From WHSV01 sp050694055 (GTDB lineage: Bacteria > Actinomycetota > CADDZG01 > WHSQ01): 64,000 nucleotides of DNA. Positions 26,069 through 35,317 of the stretch are shown in pieces; the stretch's first letter is position 1, and each line of letters starts with the position of its first letter. The stretch is from contig JBOGWX010000035.1 in the NCBI GenBank assembly GCA_050694055.1, positions 6,735 through 70,734 of the forward strand, written 5' to 3'. The position numbers and the translations under genes were made by a program. The notes beneath the pieces were generated by a model. That model had not been told where the DNA came from, did no database searches, and was given only the letters and a program-made list of their open reading frames with translations.

Positions 26069-26307
26069 GCGCTTTCGGGCACGTCAACGAATCGTCCATC
26101 GGCCAGCTTCGCACCAAACGCAATGCAGGCAAGCACATCGTCCCTTTCAAGCCCCGGATATTCATCGAGAATGTCATCGAAACTCATACCGTCAGCGAGC
26201 AAACCCAGTATGAGAGAGACCCAGATGCGATGACCCCTAATGCACGGCCTCCCACCGCAGACGTTTGGGTCAGTTGAAATGCGCTCAAGCAGTTTCTCAA
26301 CAGCCAC
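26065..26307 (-). CDS. DUF433 antitoxin
   Basis: 80 aa. GTG start after AAAGGAG; an extra 11 codons upstream are open but lack a ribosome site. The motif I-S-T-D-P-N-V-C-G-G-R-P-C-I-R-G-H-R-I-W-V at about 8-28 is the DUF433 hallmark and the rest forms a short winged-helix fold with D-E-Y-P-G-L. DUF433 proteins are the antitoxin side of DUF433-DUF5615 modules, binding both the toxin and their own promoter. Antitoxin first, toxin second, ATGA overlap. Confidence 0.85.
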   Translation of the reverse strand: MAVEKLLERISTDPNVCGGRPCIRGHRIWVSLILGLLADGMSFDDILDEYPGLERDDVLACIAFGAKLADGRFVDVPESA

Positions 26308-26343
26308 AGTGGTCTCCTTTTCTCGACAAACCGAACTCAACGC

Positions 26344-26592
26344 TCATGTCGCGCCCAGACGTCGAATTCCTCTTTCGCAGAGTTCGACCATAAAGGGATC
26401 GAATTCGAGAGCGTTATTCCCACCATCCGTACCGACCAATGAGATGGAAGTGGTGCTTCTCGGCTGAATGCGGCGTACCTCACTGCGCAATGGCCGTATC
26501 TCGTCACAAAGAGCGTCCAGAACGCCGCGATCCTCCTGAACCCGCTCGGTGATCTCCCTTCGCAGAGCTTCGTGGCTCTCAGGATCGATCAT
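26344..26592 (-). pseudogene. Truncated NurA-like nuclease gene
   Basis: 82 aa. The sequence R-I-Q-P-R-S-T-T-S-I-S-L-V-G-T-D-G-G-N-N and the following L-E-F-D-P-F are those of the N-terminus of NurA-type nucleases, where the Asp in G-T-D-G-G-N binds metal. Full proteins are several hundred residues long; here it stops 30 residues after the motif. With nuclease core missing it should be inactive. Overlaps the HTH gene upstream by 4 bp, so it may still be translated. Confidence 0.55.
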
Positions 26593-27182
26593 CGCTTTGC
26601 ACCTCGTCGGACGCGGCCCTCGCGATCGAAGACCGTCGCGGGCCTCTTTTCACCGGCTCTTAACAGCGCCTTCGTCGCTTGCTGAAATGACTCCGGGACA
26701 TCTTCCGGGCGAGGATAGAGAGCAAGCGAAGTCGGCGTTCTGAGTTCCATGCCGTAGAGAGTGAGTGATAGTTCCACTTCGTGAGGCTCGTCAGGTCGGA
26801 GATAACGAAGGACCTTCCTGACCTGCGCCCACGGGAGGAACTCTTCCGAAAGCTGGATCCCCGCGGCCAGAGGTTCCAGCAACTCTTGTGAAGTTAGAAC
26901 CTGTTCTCCATCGTCCAGCTCCACGGCAATCTCACCCGGTTTCAGAACCGCAGAACTCCGCCTCCTTCGATACCGCTCCCAAGCAGACTGTCGGCTAATT
27001 CCAAGCGCCTTACCAATCTCATCCCAACTCGCTGCCTCCAGCCGAGCTTCATTAGCTACGACCCCTTCCCATCGATTGAGCTCCTCTTGCAGTCGGCGGC
27101 ACGCCGCCAGTGCTTCGAGAGCGGGAGCCCTCCGGAGATCCGTCCACGCCTGAGAGATAGGTTTGGGAATCGCTCGCTTCAT
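26589..27182 (-). CDS. HTH regulator upstream of the NurA remnant
   Basis: 197 aa from the ATG at 27182 (a longer reading adds 12 residues). A helix-turn-helix at about residues 51-73, A-S-W-D-E-I-G-K-A-L-G-I-S-R-Q-S-A-W-E-R-Y, resembles sigma region 4-like or MarR-type DNA-binding helices found in small actinobacterial regulators. The C-terminal part is alpha/beta and unassigned. It ends with a basic tail. Coupled to the truncated gene behind it. Confidence 0.6.
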   Translation of the reverse strand: MKRAIPKPISQAWTDLRRAPALEALAACRRLQEELNRWEGVVANEARLEAASWDEIGKALGISRQSAWERYRRRRSSAVLKPGEIAVELDDGEQVLTSQELLEPLAAGIQLSEEFLPWAQVRKVLRYLRPDEPHEVELSLTLYGMELRTPTSLALYPRPEDVPESFQQATKALLRAGEKRPATVFDREGRVRRGAKR

Positions 27183-27316
27183 GTCTGTCAGGGTAGTCCT
27201 GACAACGCCTGAGCGCAAGGGGTCGACAACCGAAAGCGCACCACGATGCCAACCAGCTCGGTCGCGTCGGCGTCGGGAGAGCCGTCGCCGAACAGGTCGG
27301 CGACCACGAGATCTTC

Positions 27317-27625
27317 GTGAGCGACATCATCGACCGGACTACTGTGCCCGACGCCAAGATGACGGTCGGCTTCGCGCGGGTAGCCGAAGGCGAGGCGCTG
27401 GACATCTCGTTTCCTTATGACGAGGTGCTTATCCTTACGAAAGGCTCCTACACCGTCCGCACCGAAGGCGGGGATGAGGTCACGGCACAGGCCGGAGAAG
27501 TGATCTATCTGCCCGCCGGGTCATCGAACATCTCCCGTGCGGAGGTGGATGCAGCAATGGTCTATGTGGCCAGCCCACCCGGGGTGTATGCCGAACACGT
27601 GTCGGCGTCGACGCCCGGGCGATAG
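27317..27625 (+). CDS. EutQ-like cupin, apparently lacking its normal start
   Basis: 102 aa from GTG. Cupin strands are visible: Y-D-E-V-L-I-L-T-K-G-S-Y-T-V-R and G-E-V-I-Y-L-P-A-G-S-S. Related to EutQ cupins (ethanolamine utilisation), though none of the other eut genes is here. The frame is open upstream to a stop near 27201, and the codons just before the GTG read H-E-I-F-V, which continues the family's conserved start, but no ATG/GTG/TTG lies there. So the gene has probably lost its 5' end, or starts at an unusual codon. Confidence 0.55.
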   Translation: MSDIIDRTTVPDAKMTVGFARVAEGEALDISFPYDEVLILTKGSYTVRTEGGDEVTAQAGEVIYLPAGSSNISRAEVDAAMVYVASPPGVYAEHVSASTPGR

Positions 27626-27811
27626 TCGACCGAAGAGCGCGGAGCGGCAGATTTCGGGCCCCGAGCGTATCGAACGGGAACAAAGATGTGCAGAGCGCAC
27701 GTTGCATAATGCGGGGTCGCCTGCTTCGAGGAGAGACCAAATGCGTGCCCGCGATGAGTTTTGAAGCTCTAACCGGTCTTACAGACTGACAACCAGCTCA
27801 GGAGGAGTTAG

Positions 27812-28807
27812 ATGACGACACCATCCGCTCTCGCTATCGAGGCCACCGGCCTCGTCAAATGCTTCGGCGAGACGCGTGCCGTCGACGGTATCGACCTGGC
27901 CGTTCGGAGGGGCTCCGTCTACGGCATGCTCGGGCCCAACGGCGCCGGGAAGACGACCACGATCCGCATGCTCGCGACCTTGATCCGTCCGGATGCGGGC
28001 AGCGCCCGGGTCCTGGGACGCGACATCGTTGCGGAGGCTGACGCGGTGCGCGGCGCCGTCAGCCTCACCGGTCAGCTCGCCTCCGTGGACGAGGACCTCA
28101 CCGGGCGCGAGAACCTGGTCCTGCTCGGCCGTCTGCTGGGGTTGAAGCGCCCCGCGGCCAAGGACCGGGCGACCGAGTTGCTCGAGGCCTTCGGACTCTC
28201 GGAGGCTGCAGGGCGGCTGGTCAAGAACTACTCGGGCGGGATGCGGCGCAGGCTCGACATCGCTGCGAGCATCGTGGTCACCCCGGAACTGATGTTCCTC
28301 GATGAACCGACGACCGGTCTCGATCCGCGCTCGCGCAATCAGGTGTGGGGCATCATCCGGGCGCTGGTCGCGGGAGGCACCACGATCTTGCTCTGCACCC
28401 AGTACCTGGAGGAGGCGGACCAGCTCGCCGACGGGATCGCCGTCATCGACCACGGCAAGGTGATCGCCGAGGGGACGCCGGGCCAGCTCAAGGCCTCGGT
28501 GGGCTCCGGCGCACTGCGCGTGCGCCTGCTGGACCCCGAACAACGTCCCCGGGCCGAGCAGCTGCTGGAGCGCGCAGTGGGCACGGTCACCCTGGAACCC
28601 GACCCCGCGGCACTGTCGGCCTCGTGCTCGGACGCCGATCGCGCCGCCGAGGCCGTCGCCGAGCTGACGCGCTCCGGCGTGCGGATCGCGGATTTCTCGC
28701 TCGGGCAACCGAGCCTCGACGAGGTCTTCTTGGCCCTGACGGGCCATCCCGCGGAAGAGGTTCCGTCCGCGCCATCCGATCCCATCGAGGAGGAGCAACC
28801 GGTATGA
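27812..28807 (+). CDS. DrrA-like ABC exporter ATPase
   Basis: 331 aa. Walker [11 protein letters not shown], signature [10 protein letters not shown], Walker [13 protein letters not shown], followed by P-R-S-R, which is a mark of the daunorubicin-resistance (DrrA) family. The C-terminal regulatory domain has [16 protein letters not shown], also typical. AGGAGGAG precedes the ATG. It overlaps the permease gene as ATGA. Confers export of a lipid or drug; substrate unknown. Confidence 0.93.
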   Translation: MTTPSALAIEATGLVKCFGETRAVDGIDLAVRRGSVYGMLGPNGAGKTTTIRMLATLIRPDAGSARVLGRDIVAEADAVRGAVSLTGQLASVDEDLTGRENLVLLGRLLGLKRPAAKDRATELLEAFGLSEAAGRLVKNYSGGMRRRLDIAASIVVTPELMFLDEPTTGLDPRSRNQVWGIIRALVAGGTTILLCTQYLEEADQLADGIAVIDHGKVIAEGTPGQLKASVGSGALRVRLLDPEQRPRAEQLLERAVGTVTLEPDPAALSASCSDADRAAEAVAELTRSGVRIADFSLGQPSLDEVFLALTGHPAEEVPSAPSDPIEEEQPV

Positions 28808-29649
28808 ACACCACTTCGACGACGAGACCGGGCCCCACTGCCGCCGACGAAACCGCAGTTCGCAAGGCGATCGCCTCGGCTTCGCGCCCACCCAGAGCGA
28901 GCGCGTTGTCGACGGCACTAACCTTCGGCTGGCGCGGAATGCTCAAGGTCAAGCACGTCCCCGAGCAACTCCTCGACGTGACGATCACTCCGGTGATGTT
29001 CGTCGTGATGTTCACCTACCTGTTTGGCGGCGCGATCGCAGGATCGACGGGGGAGTATCTCGACTACATCCTTCCGGGGATTCTGGTGATGTCGGTGCTG
29101 TTCACCACGGTCTATTCCGGAATCGCGCTCAACACGGATCTGACCAAGGGCGTGGTCGACCGCTTCCGTTCGCTGCCCATCTGGCGACCGGCCCCACTGG
29201 TTGGATCACTGCTCGGCGACAGTGTGCGCTACCTGATCGCCGGCACCGTCATCATCGTGCTCGGCGTTATCCTGGGCTACCGCCCGGGTGCCGGCCTGGT
29301 CGGAGTGGTCGCAGCGCTTGGTCTGGTGGTTGTGTTCGCCTTCGGCCTCTCGTGGGTCTTCACCACCCTCGGCTTGCTGTTGCGCTCGCCGAACGCGGTG
29401 ATGAACGCCGGCTTCATGGGGATCTTCCCGCTGACGTTTCTCTCCAACGTCTTCGTCGACCCCCGCACGCTGCCCCCGGTACTCGAGGCCTTTGTCGATG
29501 TCAACCCGATCTCGATCCTGGCGACCGCGTCCCGAGGTTTGATGGAGGGCAACGCCGCGGCCGGCGACATCGCAATCGTGCTGGTGGTGGCGGCGGCGCT
29601 GACCGCCGTGTTCGCGCCGCTGACGACGCGCCTGTACCGCAAGGGCTGA
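28804..29649 (+). CDS. DrrB-like ABC-2 exporter permease
   Basis: 281 aa with six membrane helices in the C-terminal 235 residues. The N-terminal 45 residues are hydrophilic. The family block [10 protein letters not shown] (about 97-106), then [15 protein letters not shown] in the coupling helix, is clear. Forms the transporter with the ATPase before it. A hairpin follows at 29728-29750. Confidence 0.92.
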   Translation: MNTTSTTRPGPTAADETAVRKAIASASRPPRASALSTALTFGWRGMLKVKHVPEQLLDVTITPVMFVVMFTYLFGGAIAGSTGEYLDYILPGILVMSVLFTTVYSGIALNTDLTKGVVDRFRSLPIWRPAPLVGSLLGDSVRYLIAGTVIIVLGVILGYRPGAGLVGVVAALGLVVVFAFGLSWVFTTLGLLLRSPNAVMNAGFMGIFPLTFLSNVFVDPRTLPPVLEAFVDVNPISILATASRGLMEGNAAAGDIAIVLVVAAALTAVFAPLTTRLYRKG

Positions 29650-29727
29650 CGGTTCGAATCCCCGACGACACGATTCGCATCGCATGCTCGTGCTCGTCGA
29701 CATTCGCGCTCGGGATCTCCTTGAGGT

Positions 29728-29750
29728 TCGACGGCAGTTGAAGCCGTCGA
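29728..29750. terminator. Hairpin between convergent drrB-like and PEP-mutase genes
   Basis: Perfect 8-bp stem TCGACGGC with GCCGTCGA and a 7-base loop, ending next to the stop of the minus-strand gene. No T-run; bidirectional termination is plausible only. Confidence 0.4.
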
Positions 29751-30539
29751 CTAGCCGAGCCAGTCTTCGAGCGGCAGACGAATCTTCAATGAGGCGAAGT
29801 CGCCGCGGTCACGCATTTCCTCAGCCGCCGTCGCCATGGCGCCCACCGTGACCCAGGTCAGCGAGCCTCCGACACTGACGCGCTGGCCGCCGGCCCGGAT
29901 GATGTCCTCCATCGACAGACCGGCGTGAGCCAGCACGTTCAAGGGCTTGGAGGTGGCGCCGCTCACCGCCCGAATCTCTTCTGTGGTTCGCAGACCGGGC
30001 GCGTACAAGACATCAGCACCGGCCCGTTCGAAGGCTTCAAGCCGAGCGATGGTGTCCTCGAGATCCGGGTTACCGCGTATGTGATTCTCCGCACGAGCCG
30101 TCAGCAAGAAGGCAAACTCAAGTCCGTGGGCTGCTTCACAAGCTGCCGCAACGCGCTCGACCGCATGATCGAGGTCGTAGATTCCGTCGTCGGGGTCGAA
30201 GTCCTCGATCGACCCACCCACCGCTCCGGCTTCTGCCGCAGCGACGACGGCCGATGCTGCCGCATCCGGGTCCGAGCCGTAGCCGTTCTCCAGATCTACC
30301 GAGATAGGCAAGTTGGTCGATCGATCGAGCGTCCGGACATGCTCGATCATCTCGTGGAGGGTGACGGCGCCGTCCAGACGGCCGAGTGTGAACGCGTAGC
30401 CAGAGCTAGTTGTTGCGAGGGCCTTGAATCCAAGTGCTTCGAGCACCTTCGCCGAGCCCGCATCCCATGGATTCGGAATGATGAAAGGATCGCCCTCATG
30501 CAGAGCGCGAAACCTCTCTGCCTTGTCGCGCTGAGTCAC
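29751..30539 (-). CDS. Isocitrate lyase/PEP mutase superfamily protein
   Basis: 262 aa TIM-barrel enzyme. N-terminal P-N-P-W-D-A-G-S-A, then A-T-T-S-S-G, V-D-L-E-N-G-Y-G and G-S-I-E-D-F are the metal/substrate-binding motifs. The catalytic K-K-C-G-H segment of true isocitrate lyases is replaced, as in the carboxyphosphonoenolpyruvate/oxaloacetate hydrolase-like branch. The reaction cannot be fixed from the sequence; C-C or P-C bond lyase on a 2-oxo or methylcitrate-like acid is likely. Followed after 5 bp upstream by the VOC gene, so the two form an operon. Confidence 0.85.
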   Translation of the reverse strand: MTQRDKAERFRALHEGDPFIIPNPWDAGSAKVLEALGFKALATTSSGYAFTLGRLDGAVTLHEMIEHVRTLDRSTNLPISVDLENGYGSDPDAAASAVVAAAEAGAVGGSIEDFDPDDGIYDLDHAVERVAAACEAAHGLEFAFLLTARAENHIRGNPDLEDTIARLEAFERAGADVLYAPGLRTTEEIRAVSGATSKPLNVLAHAGLSMEDIIRAGGQRVSVGGSLTWVTVGAMATAAEEMRDRGDFASLKIRLPLEDWLG

Positions 30540-30544
30540 GCGCC

Positions 30545-30943
30545 TCAGGTCTCGAGCGGGGCGAATAGATCAACCGTGTTTCCGTCTGGATCCTCCAGCT
30601 GCGCGTACCGCTGACCCCAGAAGGCGTCCCACGGTTGCCTGTGGCCTCCCGCACCGGCAGCCACCATCTCCTCATAGACGCGATCGACATCGTCTGCCGA
30701 CTCACAAAGGAAAGCGAGTCCGACTCGTTGGCCCCCCGACGGTGGGGACCACTCGGGAGAAAACGACTTGACCGACTCCTCCGTGTCGAGGAGGAGCCGA
30801 AGTCCACCGGGCAGCATCGTCTCGACGTGTCCGTGACCTTCCGGGTCGGGATTCTCAGGAAATCCGAGACCCAGCTTCCGGTAGAAGGCGATCGATGCAT
30901 CCATGTTGGAAACGACCACACCGATGGCGTCGAGCTGCGGCAT
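30545..30943 (-). CDS. VOC/glyoxalase superfamily protein
   Basis: 132 aa of two beta-alpha-beta-beta-beta units: I-G-V-V-V-S-N-M-D-A-S-I-A-F-Y-R-K-L-G at the start and Q-L-E-D-P-D-G-N-T-V-D-L-F near the end. Potential metal ligands are H and E residues in each half (E in L-E-D). Could be a glyoxalase, antibiotic-binding or dioxygenase-like member; sequence alone does not decide. The gene lies immediately upstream of the PEP-mutase family gene on the same strand, with 5 bp between them. No clear Shine-Dalgarno. Confidence 0.85.
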   Translation of the reverse strand: MPQLDAIGVVVSNMDASIAFYRKLGLGFPENPDPEGHGHVETMLPGGLRLLLDTEESVKSFSPEWSPPSGGQRVGLAFLCESADDVDRVYEEMVAAGAGGHRQPWDAFWGQRYAQLEDPDGNTVDLFAPLET

Positions 30944-31064
30944 CCCTCGACCGTATCACCGGGCTTGCGATCCGCAGAGATGGCTAGTTCGTGCGATTTC
31001 ATGGGCGATATGTGCGCCCAGCGAACATTCTGCACCAGAAACGACCATCGGGCCTCCCGCCGGC

Positions 31065-32477
31065 TTACCGGCTGAGCGGAGTCCACACCACCGTGTCGGG
31101 GTGGAACTGACTCCATGCGAACCAGAACGCGAGGTGGGCCGGAAGCTCCTCTCCGGTCCGCGCTCTCGCTCGAAGTCCACCACCGTCGGCGACGATTTCT
31201 ATACCGGCATGGGTGACTTCGCTTCCCTGCATCAAGGTCGCCCGGGCTTGCTCGGCGGGAAAAGCGACCGGTGTATCGTCTGCCGCGATCACGCCGACGA
31301 CCTGCGCCTGGACTGGAAGTCGGGAATCGACGGGGCCGATCGGGAAAATCGGCCCGTCATCGTCGCGCCCCCCGAGTGGGTCGGCGGGATAGCTGCGACC
31401 GATCCCACCATCCTCGGCCACGATCCTGGTGTCCGGATGAGCCTCCTTCCACTCGCCCCACCTGCTTCCCACCACCGTGGTCTGATCGAGCACCACCCGC
31501 TTCTCGTGCAATGGGCCCGACAGTGCCTCCCCGGTGAAGGTGTTGAACACCGAAGACGTGTTGAGGTCGTACATCACCTTGTTGGAGCGCGACAGCAGCC
31601 CCGAGGTCCGGAGCACCGGGGTCTGCACATCCGGCGGGACCGAGTCGGTGAAGTAGGCCTGGGCTGAGCCGCAGAGGGTGCAATAGGGAATGCCGAGACG
31701 CCGTCCTCCGATTGTAACGTTCACCATCTCGTGCACCTCCATGATGTTCTTCGGAAACGCCACCGCCTCACCGCCCACCACCACCCCGAACACGATGCGG
31801 TCGTCCGGATACCAGGCACCACCTGCGGCGTCGGTGAGGGCCGGGTCGTCCAATGCAGGGATGCATCCGCGCGGACACGAGTTGGGATCCCCTTCGGGTC
31901 GGTCATCGATCAGCACTCCACCCCACGACACCAGACGCCAGTCGATGGCCGAGTTGGCGTCGGCGAAGAAGGGCTCCCACCGAGGTTCCACCTTGAGAAA
32001 CAGATCCGCCTTGAGCTCACGGTAACCCGGTGGGGCAGGCAGATCCCACGCGATGAGGTGATCGGTGACGGACCTCCACGGGCTCTCGATGAAGGTGGGA
32101 TCGTTCCCGGGATCGACCTTCGTCAGAGTTCGAAACGCGTCCACGAGCGCATCCTGGTCGAGCCCCCCCTGAACGAAGCGGAGAAGGTCGGAGATGAACC
32201 AGCCGAGGCGAGCGTCCTTCGACGAGGCGGCCACGTCGAGGGCTTCCAAGTCGAAGGCTCCCACCCCAAGCGCGACGACGAGACGGTTGAGCGCTTCCTC
32301 GATGCGCGCGTCGAGCGGCTCGTCTGACACCGCAGGCGCGGGGGCGAAGGCGAAGTCGCGTTCAGTCCTCGGCGACTCTCGAGACGGAATCGATGAAGTG
32401 TCCGGCGTGGAGCGGATACAGGACGCTCCCACTATCGCCAATATTGCGAGGAGACGAACCAACGGCCTCATCTTCAC
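31065..32477 (-). CDS. DUF3179 lipoprotein
   Basis: 470 aa. A lipoprotein signal with V-G-A-S-C at about residues 16-20, then an acidic helical region (50-160) and the DUF3179 domain (about 195-400): I-D-W-R-L-V-S-W-G-G-V near the start, G-I-P-Y-C-T-L-C-G-S-A and S-G-L-L-S-R-S-N-K-V-M-Y-D, F-N-T-F-T-G-E-A. The conserved C-T-L-C pair suggests redox or metal binding, but the family has no established function. Exported and membrane-anchored. The start could be the third codon, also ATG. Confidence 0.85.
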   Translation of the reverse strand: MKMRPLVRLLAILAIVGASCIRSTPDTSSIPSRESPRTERDFAFAPAPAVSDEPLDARIEEALNRLVVALGVGAFDLEALDVAASSKDARLGWFISDLLRFVQGGLDQDALVDAFRTLTKVDPGNDPTFIESPWRSVTDHLIAWDLPAPPGYRELKADLFLKVEPRWEPFFADANSAIDWRLVSWGGVLIDDRPEGDPNSCPRGCIPALDDPALTDAAGGAWYPDDRIVFGVVVGGEAVAFPKNIMEVHEMVNVTIGGRRLGIPYCTLCGSAQAYFTDSVPPDVQTPVLRTSGLLSRSNKVMYDLNTSSVFNTFTGEALSGPLHEKRVVLDQTTVVGSRWGEWKEAHPDTRIVAEDGGIGRSYPADPLGGRDDDGPIFPIGPVDSRLPVQAQVVGVIAADDTPVAFPAEQARATLMQGSEVTHAGIEIVADGGGLRARARTGEELPAHLAFWFAWSQFHPDTVVWTPLSR

Positions 32478-32575
32478 GACGCTATCCCGACCGGGTATCT
32501 GGGTTAGCGACAGGTGATTACGAATCGATTACATCCCGCGCCTCGTCCCCCGAGCATTGGCTTGGATGCCTCCGT

Positions 32576-34030
32576 TCAGCTCGTGAGGGGTACCGCCAAG
32601 CTGGACCACAGGTAGTGAGTCGCGTAGGCGCGCCAGGGGCGCCAGCGCTCGGCGCCTACGAGCACGTCGCGCGGAGCGATCGGATCGCCCAGACGCTCCA
32701 GCGCGCGACGAACGCCAAGGTCGCTTGCCGGGAAAGCGTCCGGGTCGCCCAGCGCGCGCATGCCGATGTAGGAAGCAGTCCACGGCCCGATCCCGGGGAG
32801 AGCGACGAGCCGGCGGTGCGCCTCCAGGCGGTCGGCACCCGGATCGAGACAGAGTTCACCCGACGCCAGCGCCGATGCCAGTGTCATCACCGCGCGACGT
32901 CGCGCGGCCGGCATGGGAAGGTCCGAGGGGTCCGCATCGGCGAGCGCGGCGGGTTCGGGGAACACGTGTGTCAGCGCACCATGCGGGGCGGTAAGGGGCT
33001 TGCCGTAGCGCGCCACGAGCCGGCCGGCGATCGTGCGGGCGCCGGCAACGGAGATCTGCTGTCCGATGACGGCACGGATCGCGTGCTCGGCGGGGTCGGC
33101 CGTACCTGGAACGCGCATCCCGGGAGCGCGCGCGACCAGGGGTGCCAGCAGCGAATCCCCCTCGAGCTGCCGGTCTACCGCAAACGGGTCGGCGTCGAGG
33201 TCGAGCAACCGCCGGCAGCGCGCCACGGCCACCGTTAGATCGCGCGGGTCGTCGAGGCTCAGCCGGCACGAGACATGTCCGTCGCGCGCTGAGAGCTCGG
33301 CGATGCCCGAGCCATGGGGCAGCCTCAAGCTGCGCTTGAACGTCGCCCCATCCGACTCCTCGACCCCGGGCACGGCCCGAGCCGCGAAGAAGCTCATCAT
33401 CTCGCCGGCAGCGAACGGTCGCCGGTAGGGCAATCGCAGAACGACGGTGCCGGGGGCGCCGGCGACATCGGGACCCGCCCGACGCCGCAGTTCGGTCGGT
33501 GTCAGGTCGAACACCGTCTTTACGACATCGTTGAACTGCCGGATGCTCGCAAAGCCGGCCGCGAACGCCACCTCCGTGAACGGCACCCGCGTGCTTTCGA
33601 TCAGCACTCGCGCCGATTGCGCGCGTTGGGCGCGCGCCAGCGCCAGCGGGCCGGCTCCCACTTCCTCGGTCAAGACACGGCTGAGGTGACGCTCGCTGTA
33701 GCCAAGTCGCCGAGCCAGTCCGGCGACACCGTCGCGCTCGACGACGCCGTCGGCAATTAGCCGCATCGCGCGTGCTACGACATCTGCTCGGAGATTCCAC
33801 GCGGGCGAGCCGGGCGTGGCATCGGGCCGGCATCGCTTACAGGCCCGAAAGCCGGCCTCCTGGGCGGCGGCGCTCGTCCGATAGAAACGGACGTTGACAC
33901 GCTTCGGCGTGGTCGCCGGACAACTCGGCCGGCAATAGATGCCCGTCGAGGTAACGGCGGTGTAGAACCATCCGTCGAAACGCTCATCGCGGCTGGAAAG
34001 GGCCCGGTAGCAGTGCTCGAAGTCGTCCAT
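32576..34030 (-). CDS. alkA: Ada-AlkA fusion: methyl-sensing regulator and 3-methyladenine glycosylase
   Basis: 484 aa. Order: Ada zinc domain with the four Cys in Y-C-R-P-S-C and C-K-R-C (the first is the methyl acceptor in Ada), AraC-type HTH (about 80-165), AlkA N-terminal domain, then the HhH-GPD glycosylase: L-P-G-I-G-P-W-T-A-S-Y with the catalytic Asp in A-S-D-L-G-V-R. Releases alkylated bases from DNA, and the N-terminus allows self-activated transcription. The ATG at 34030 gives the family start M-D-D-F-E-H-C-Y; an upstream reading adds 38 unrelated residues. No O6-methyltransferase domain is attached. Confidence 0.93.
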   Translation of the reverse strand: MDDFEHCYRALSSRDERFDGWFYTAVTSTGIYCRPSCPATTPKRVNVRFYRTSAAAQEAGFRACKRCRPDATPGSPAWNLRADVVARAMRLIADGVVERDGVAGLARRLGYSERHLSRVLTEEVGAGPLALARAQRAQSARVLIESTRVPFTEVAFAAGFASIRQFNDVVKTVFDLTPTELRRRAGPDVAGAPGTVVLRLPYRRPFAAGEMMSFFAARAVPGVEESDGATFKRSLRLPHGSGIAELSARDGHVSCRLSLDDPRDLTVAVARCRRLLDLDADPFAVDRQLEGDSLLAPLVARAPGMRVPGTADPAEHAIRAVIGQQISVAGARTIAGRLVARYGKPLTAPHGALTHVFPEPAALADADPSDLPMPAARRRAVMTLASALASGELCLDPGADRLEAHRRLVALPGIGPWTASYIGMRALGDPDAFPASDLGVRRALERLGDPIAPRDVLVGAERWRPWRAYATHYLWSSLAVPLTS

Positions 34031-34199
34031 CGCAAGTGCATTATCGTCCTCGAGCGACTCTCCATCTAGCGGTTTTCGGACATGGTCGTGTGGGGATCGG
34101 ATGCGAATGCGATCTGGTTGGTTCGGGCTGGTTTGCCCTCTCACTCAAGAGGGCAAACAGAAGCGCTCGCGATCGAGACAGACCTGCGGGAGAGTGATC

Positions 34200-34652
34200 A
34201 TGGCGGTCGGGCAAATAGCTGAAGCAATAGGAAAAGGACTACTCGCGGGCGTGGCCGGAACCGCCGCGATCACCGCAACGACGATGGCGGACATGAGGAT
34301 TCGGGGTCGCTCCTCGAGCGATGCACCGGCTCAGGCGCTGGAGAAGGTCGCTCGAGTTCAACCCGAGAGTGACGAGGCGCATCAACGACTCGCCAGCATC
34401 GCGCACTGGCAGTACGGAACGGCGTGGGGCGTCGCCCGAGGAGCCCTCGACCTCATCGGCGTAAGGGGGTCCGTAGCAACGGTTGCGCACTTCGGTCTGG
34501 TGTGGGGCGCCGCAATGGTCATGCTCCCTGCGCTGCGCATAGCGCCTCCGCCAACGCAGTGGGGCGCGAAGGAGCTAGTGATCGACGGCGCCAACCACTT
34601 CGCTTACGCGGTCACGGCCGGCCGGGCCTACGAGGCCCTCGACGGGCGCTGA
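34200..34652 (+). CDS. Hypothetical membrane-associated protein
   Basis: 150 aa from ATG at 34200, preceded by GGGAGAG. Hydrophobic segments at about 10-26 and 95-118 with a conserved-looking D-E-A-H...A-H-W-Q-Y-G-T-A-W-G in between. Small Ala/Gly-rich protein, perhaps of a DUF1440/DUF6789-like group, which I cannot confirm. Convergent with the HAD gene, which ends 9 bp later. Confidence 0.6.
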   Translation: MAVGQIAEAIGKGLLAGVAGTAAITATTMADMRIRGRSSSDAPAQALEKVARVQPESDEAHQRLASIAHWQYGTAWGVARGALDLIGVRGSVATVAHFGLVWGAAMVMLPALRIAPPPTQWGAKELVIDGANHFAYAVTAGRAYEALDGR

Positions 34653-34660
34653 GCAACCCC

Positions 34661-35317
34661 TCACGACAAGCCCAGAGGGGTTCGATCGAGCTCACCACGT
34701 AGCTCGACCAGTGAATGAAACACGGCCATCGCGCCGGCCTCGCGAAGCTCGGTCTCCGAGAATCCTCCAGTGAGAACGCCGATCGTGGGAACCCCGGCAC
34801 GCGCCGCCGCCTCGCAATCAAAGGTGGAGTCTCCCACCATGGTGGCGTCTCTCGCGCCTATCTTCTTCATGGCCGCAACAACGAGATCCGGTGCCGGCTT
34901 CGTTGACTCGACGTCGGCCGAACTCGTCCACGCGTCGCACAGCTCGCGTGCGTCGAGCATGTCGAGGTAGTGATCGAGCTCTTCCTGCTTGGCCGAGCTG
35001 GCCAGAACGACCTGGTGACCCCGGTCTTTCAGGAACGCGAGCAGCCCGTGGGCGCCTTCCATCGGCTCGACCTCATCGATGAGCTCCCCGTACAGCTTCT
35101 TCTCCGCCGCACGAATGGCGTCGCCCACTCGGTGCTCAACCTCGTCCCCCGCTACCGCCTTGACGAGATTGTCCCCGCCCATCCCAATGTGTCTGTGGAT
35201 TCGCCAGAGCGGGCGAATAACCTCATGCATGCGCAGGGCGCGGTACCACGCGATTGCGTGCTGATAGTTTGTGTCTACGAGAGTGCCATCGACATCGAGA
35301 ATCGCTGCTGGGAGCAT
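34661..35317 (-). CDS. HAD-superfamily phosphatase (phosphoglycolate phosphatase/beta-PGM-like)
   Basis: 218 aa. Motif I L-D-V-D-G-T-L-V-D, a helical cap (about 18-85), motif II L-A-S-S-A-K, motif III T-K-P-A-P-D and motif IV M-V-G-D-S-T-F-D-C-E. All catalytic residues are present, including the second Asp. Substrate cannot be inferred. Divergent from the baeRF-like gene. Start ATG is at the natural family N-terminus. Confidence 0.9.
   Translation of the reverse strand: MLPAAILDVDGTLVDTNYQHAIAWYRALRMHEVIRPLWRIHRHIGMGGDNLVKAVAGDEVEHRVGDAIRAAEKKLYGELIDEVEPMEGAHGLLAFLKDRGHQVVLASSAKQEELDHYLDMLDARELCDAWTSSADVESTKPAPDLVVAAMKKIGARDATMVGDSTFDCEAAARAGVPTIGVLTGGFSETELREAGAMAVFHSLVELRGELDRTPLGLS

Noticed and set aside
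29648..29668. GGTTCGAATCCCC after the drrB-like gene, like a tRNA T-loop
   Set aside because: The flanking bases do not pair into a T stem and no other arm is present; it may be chance.
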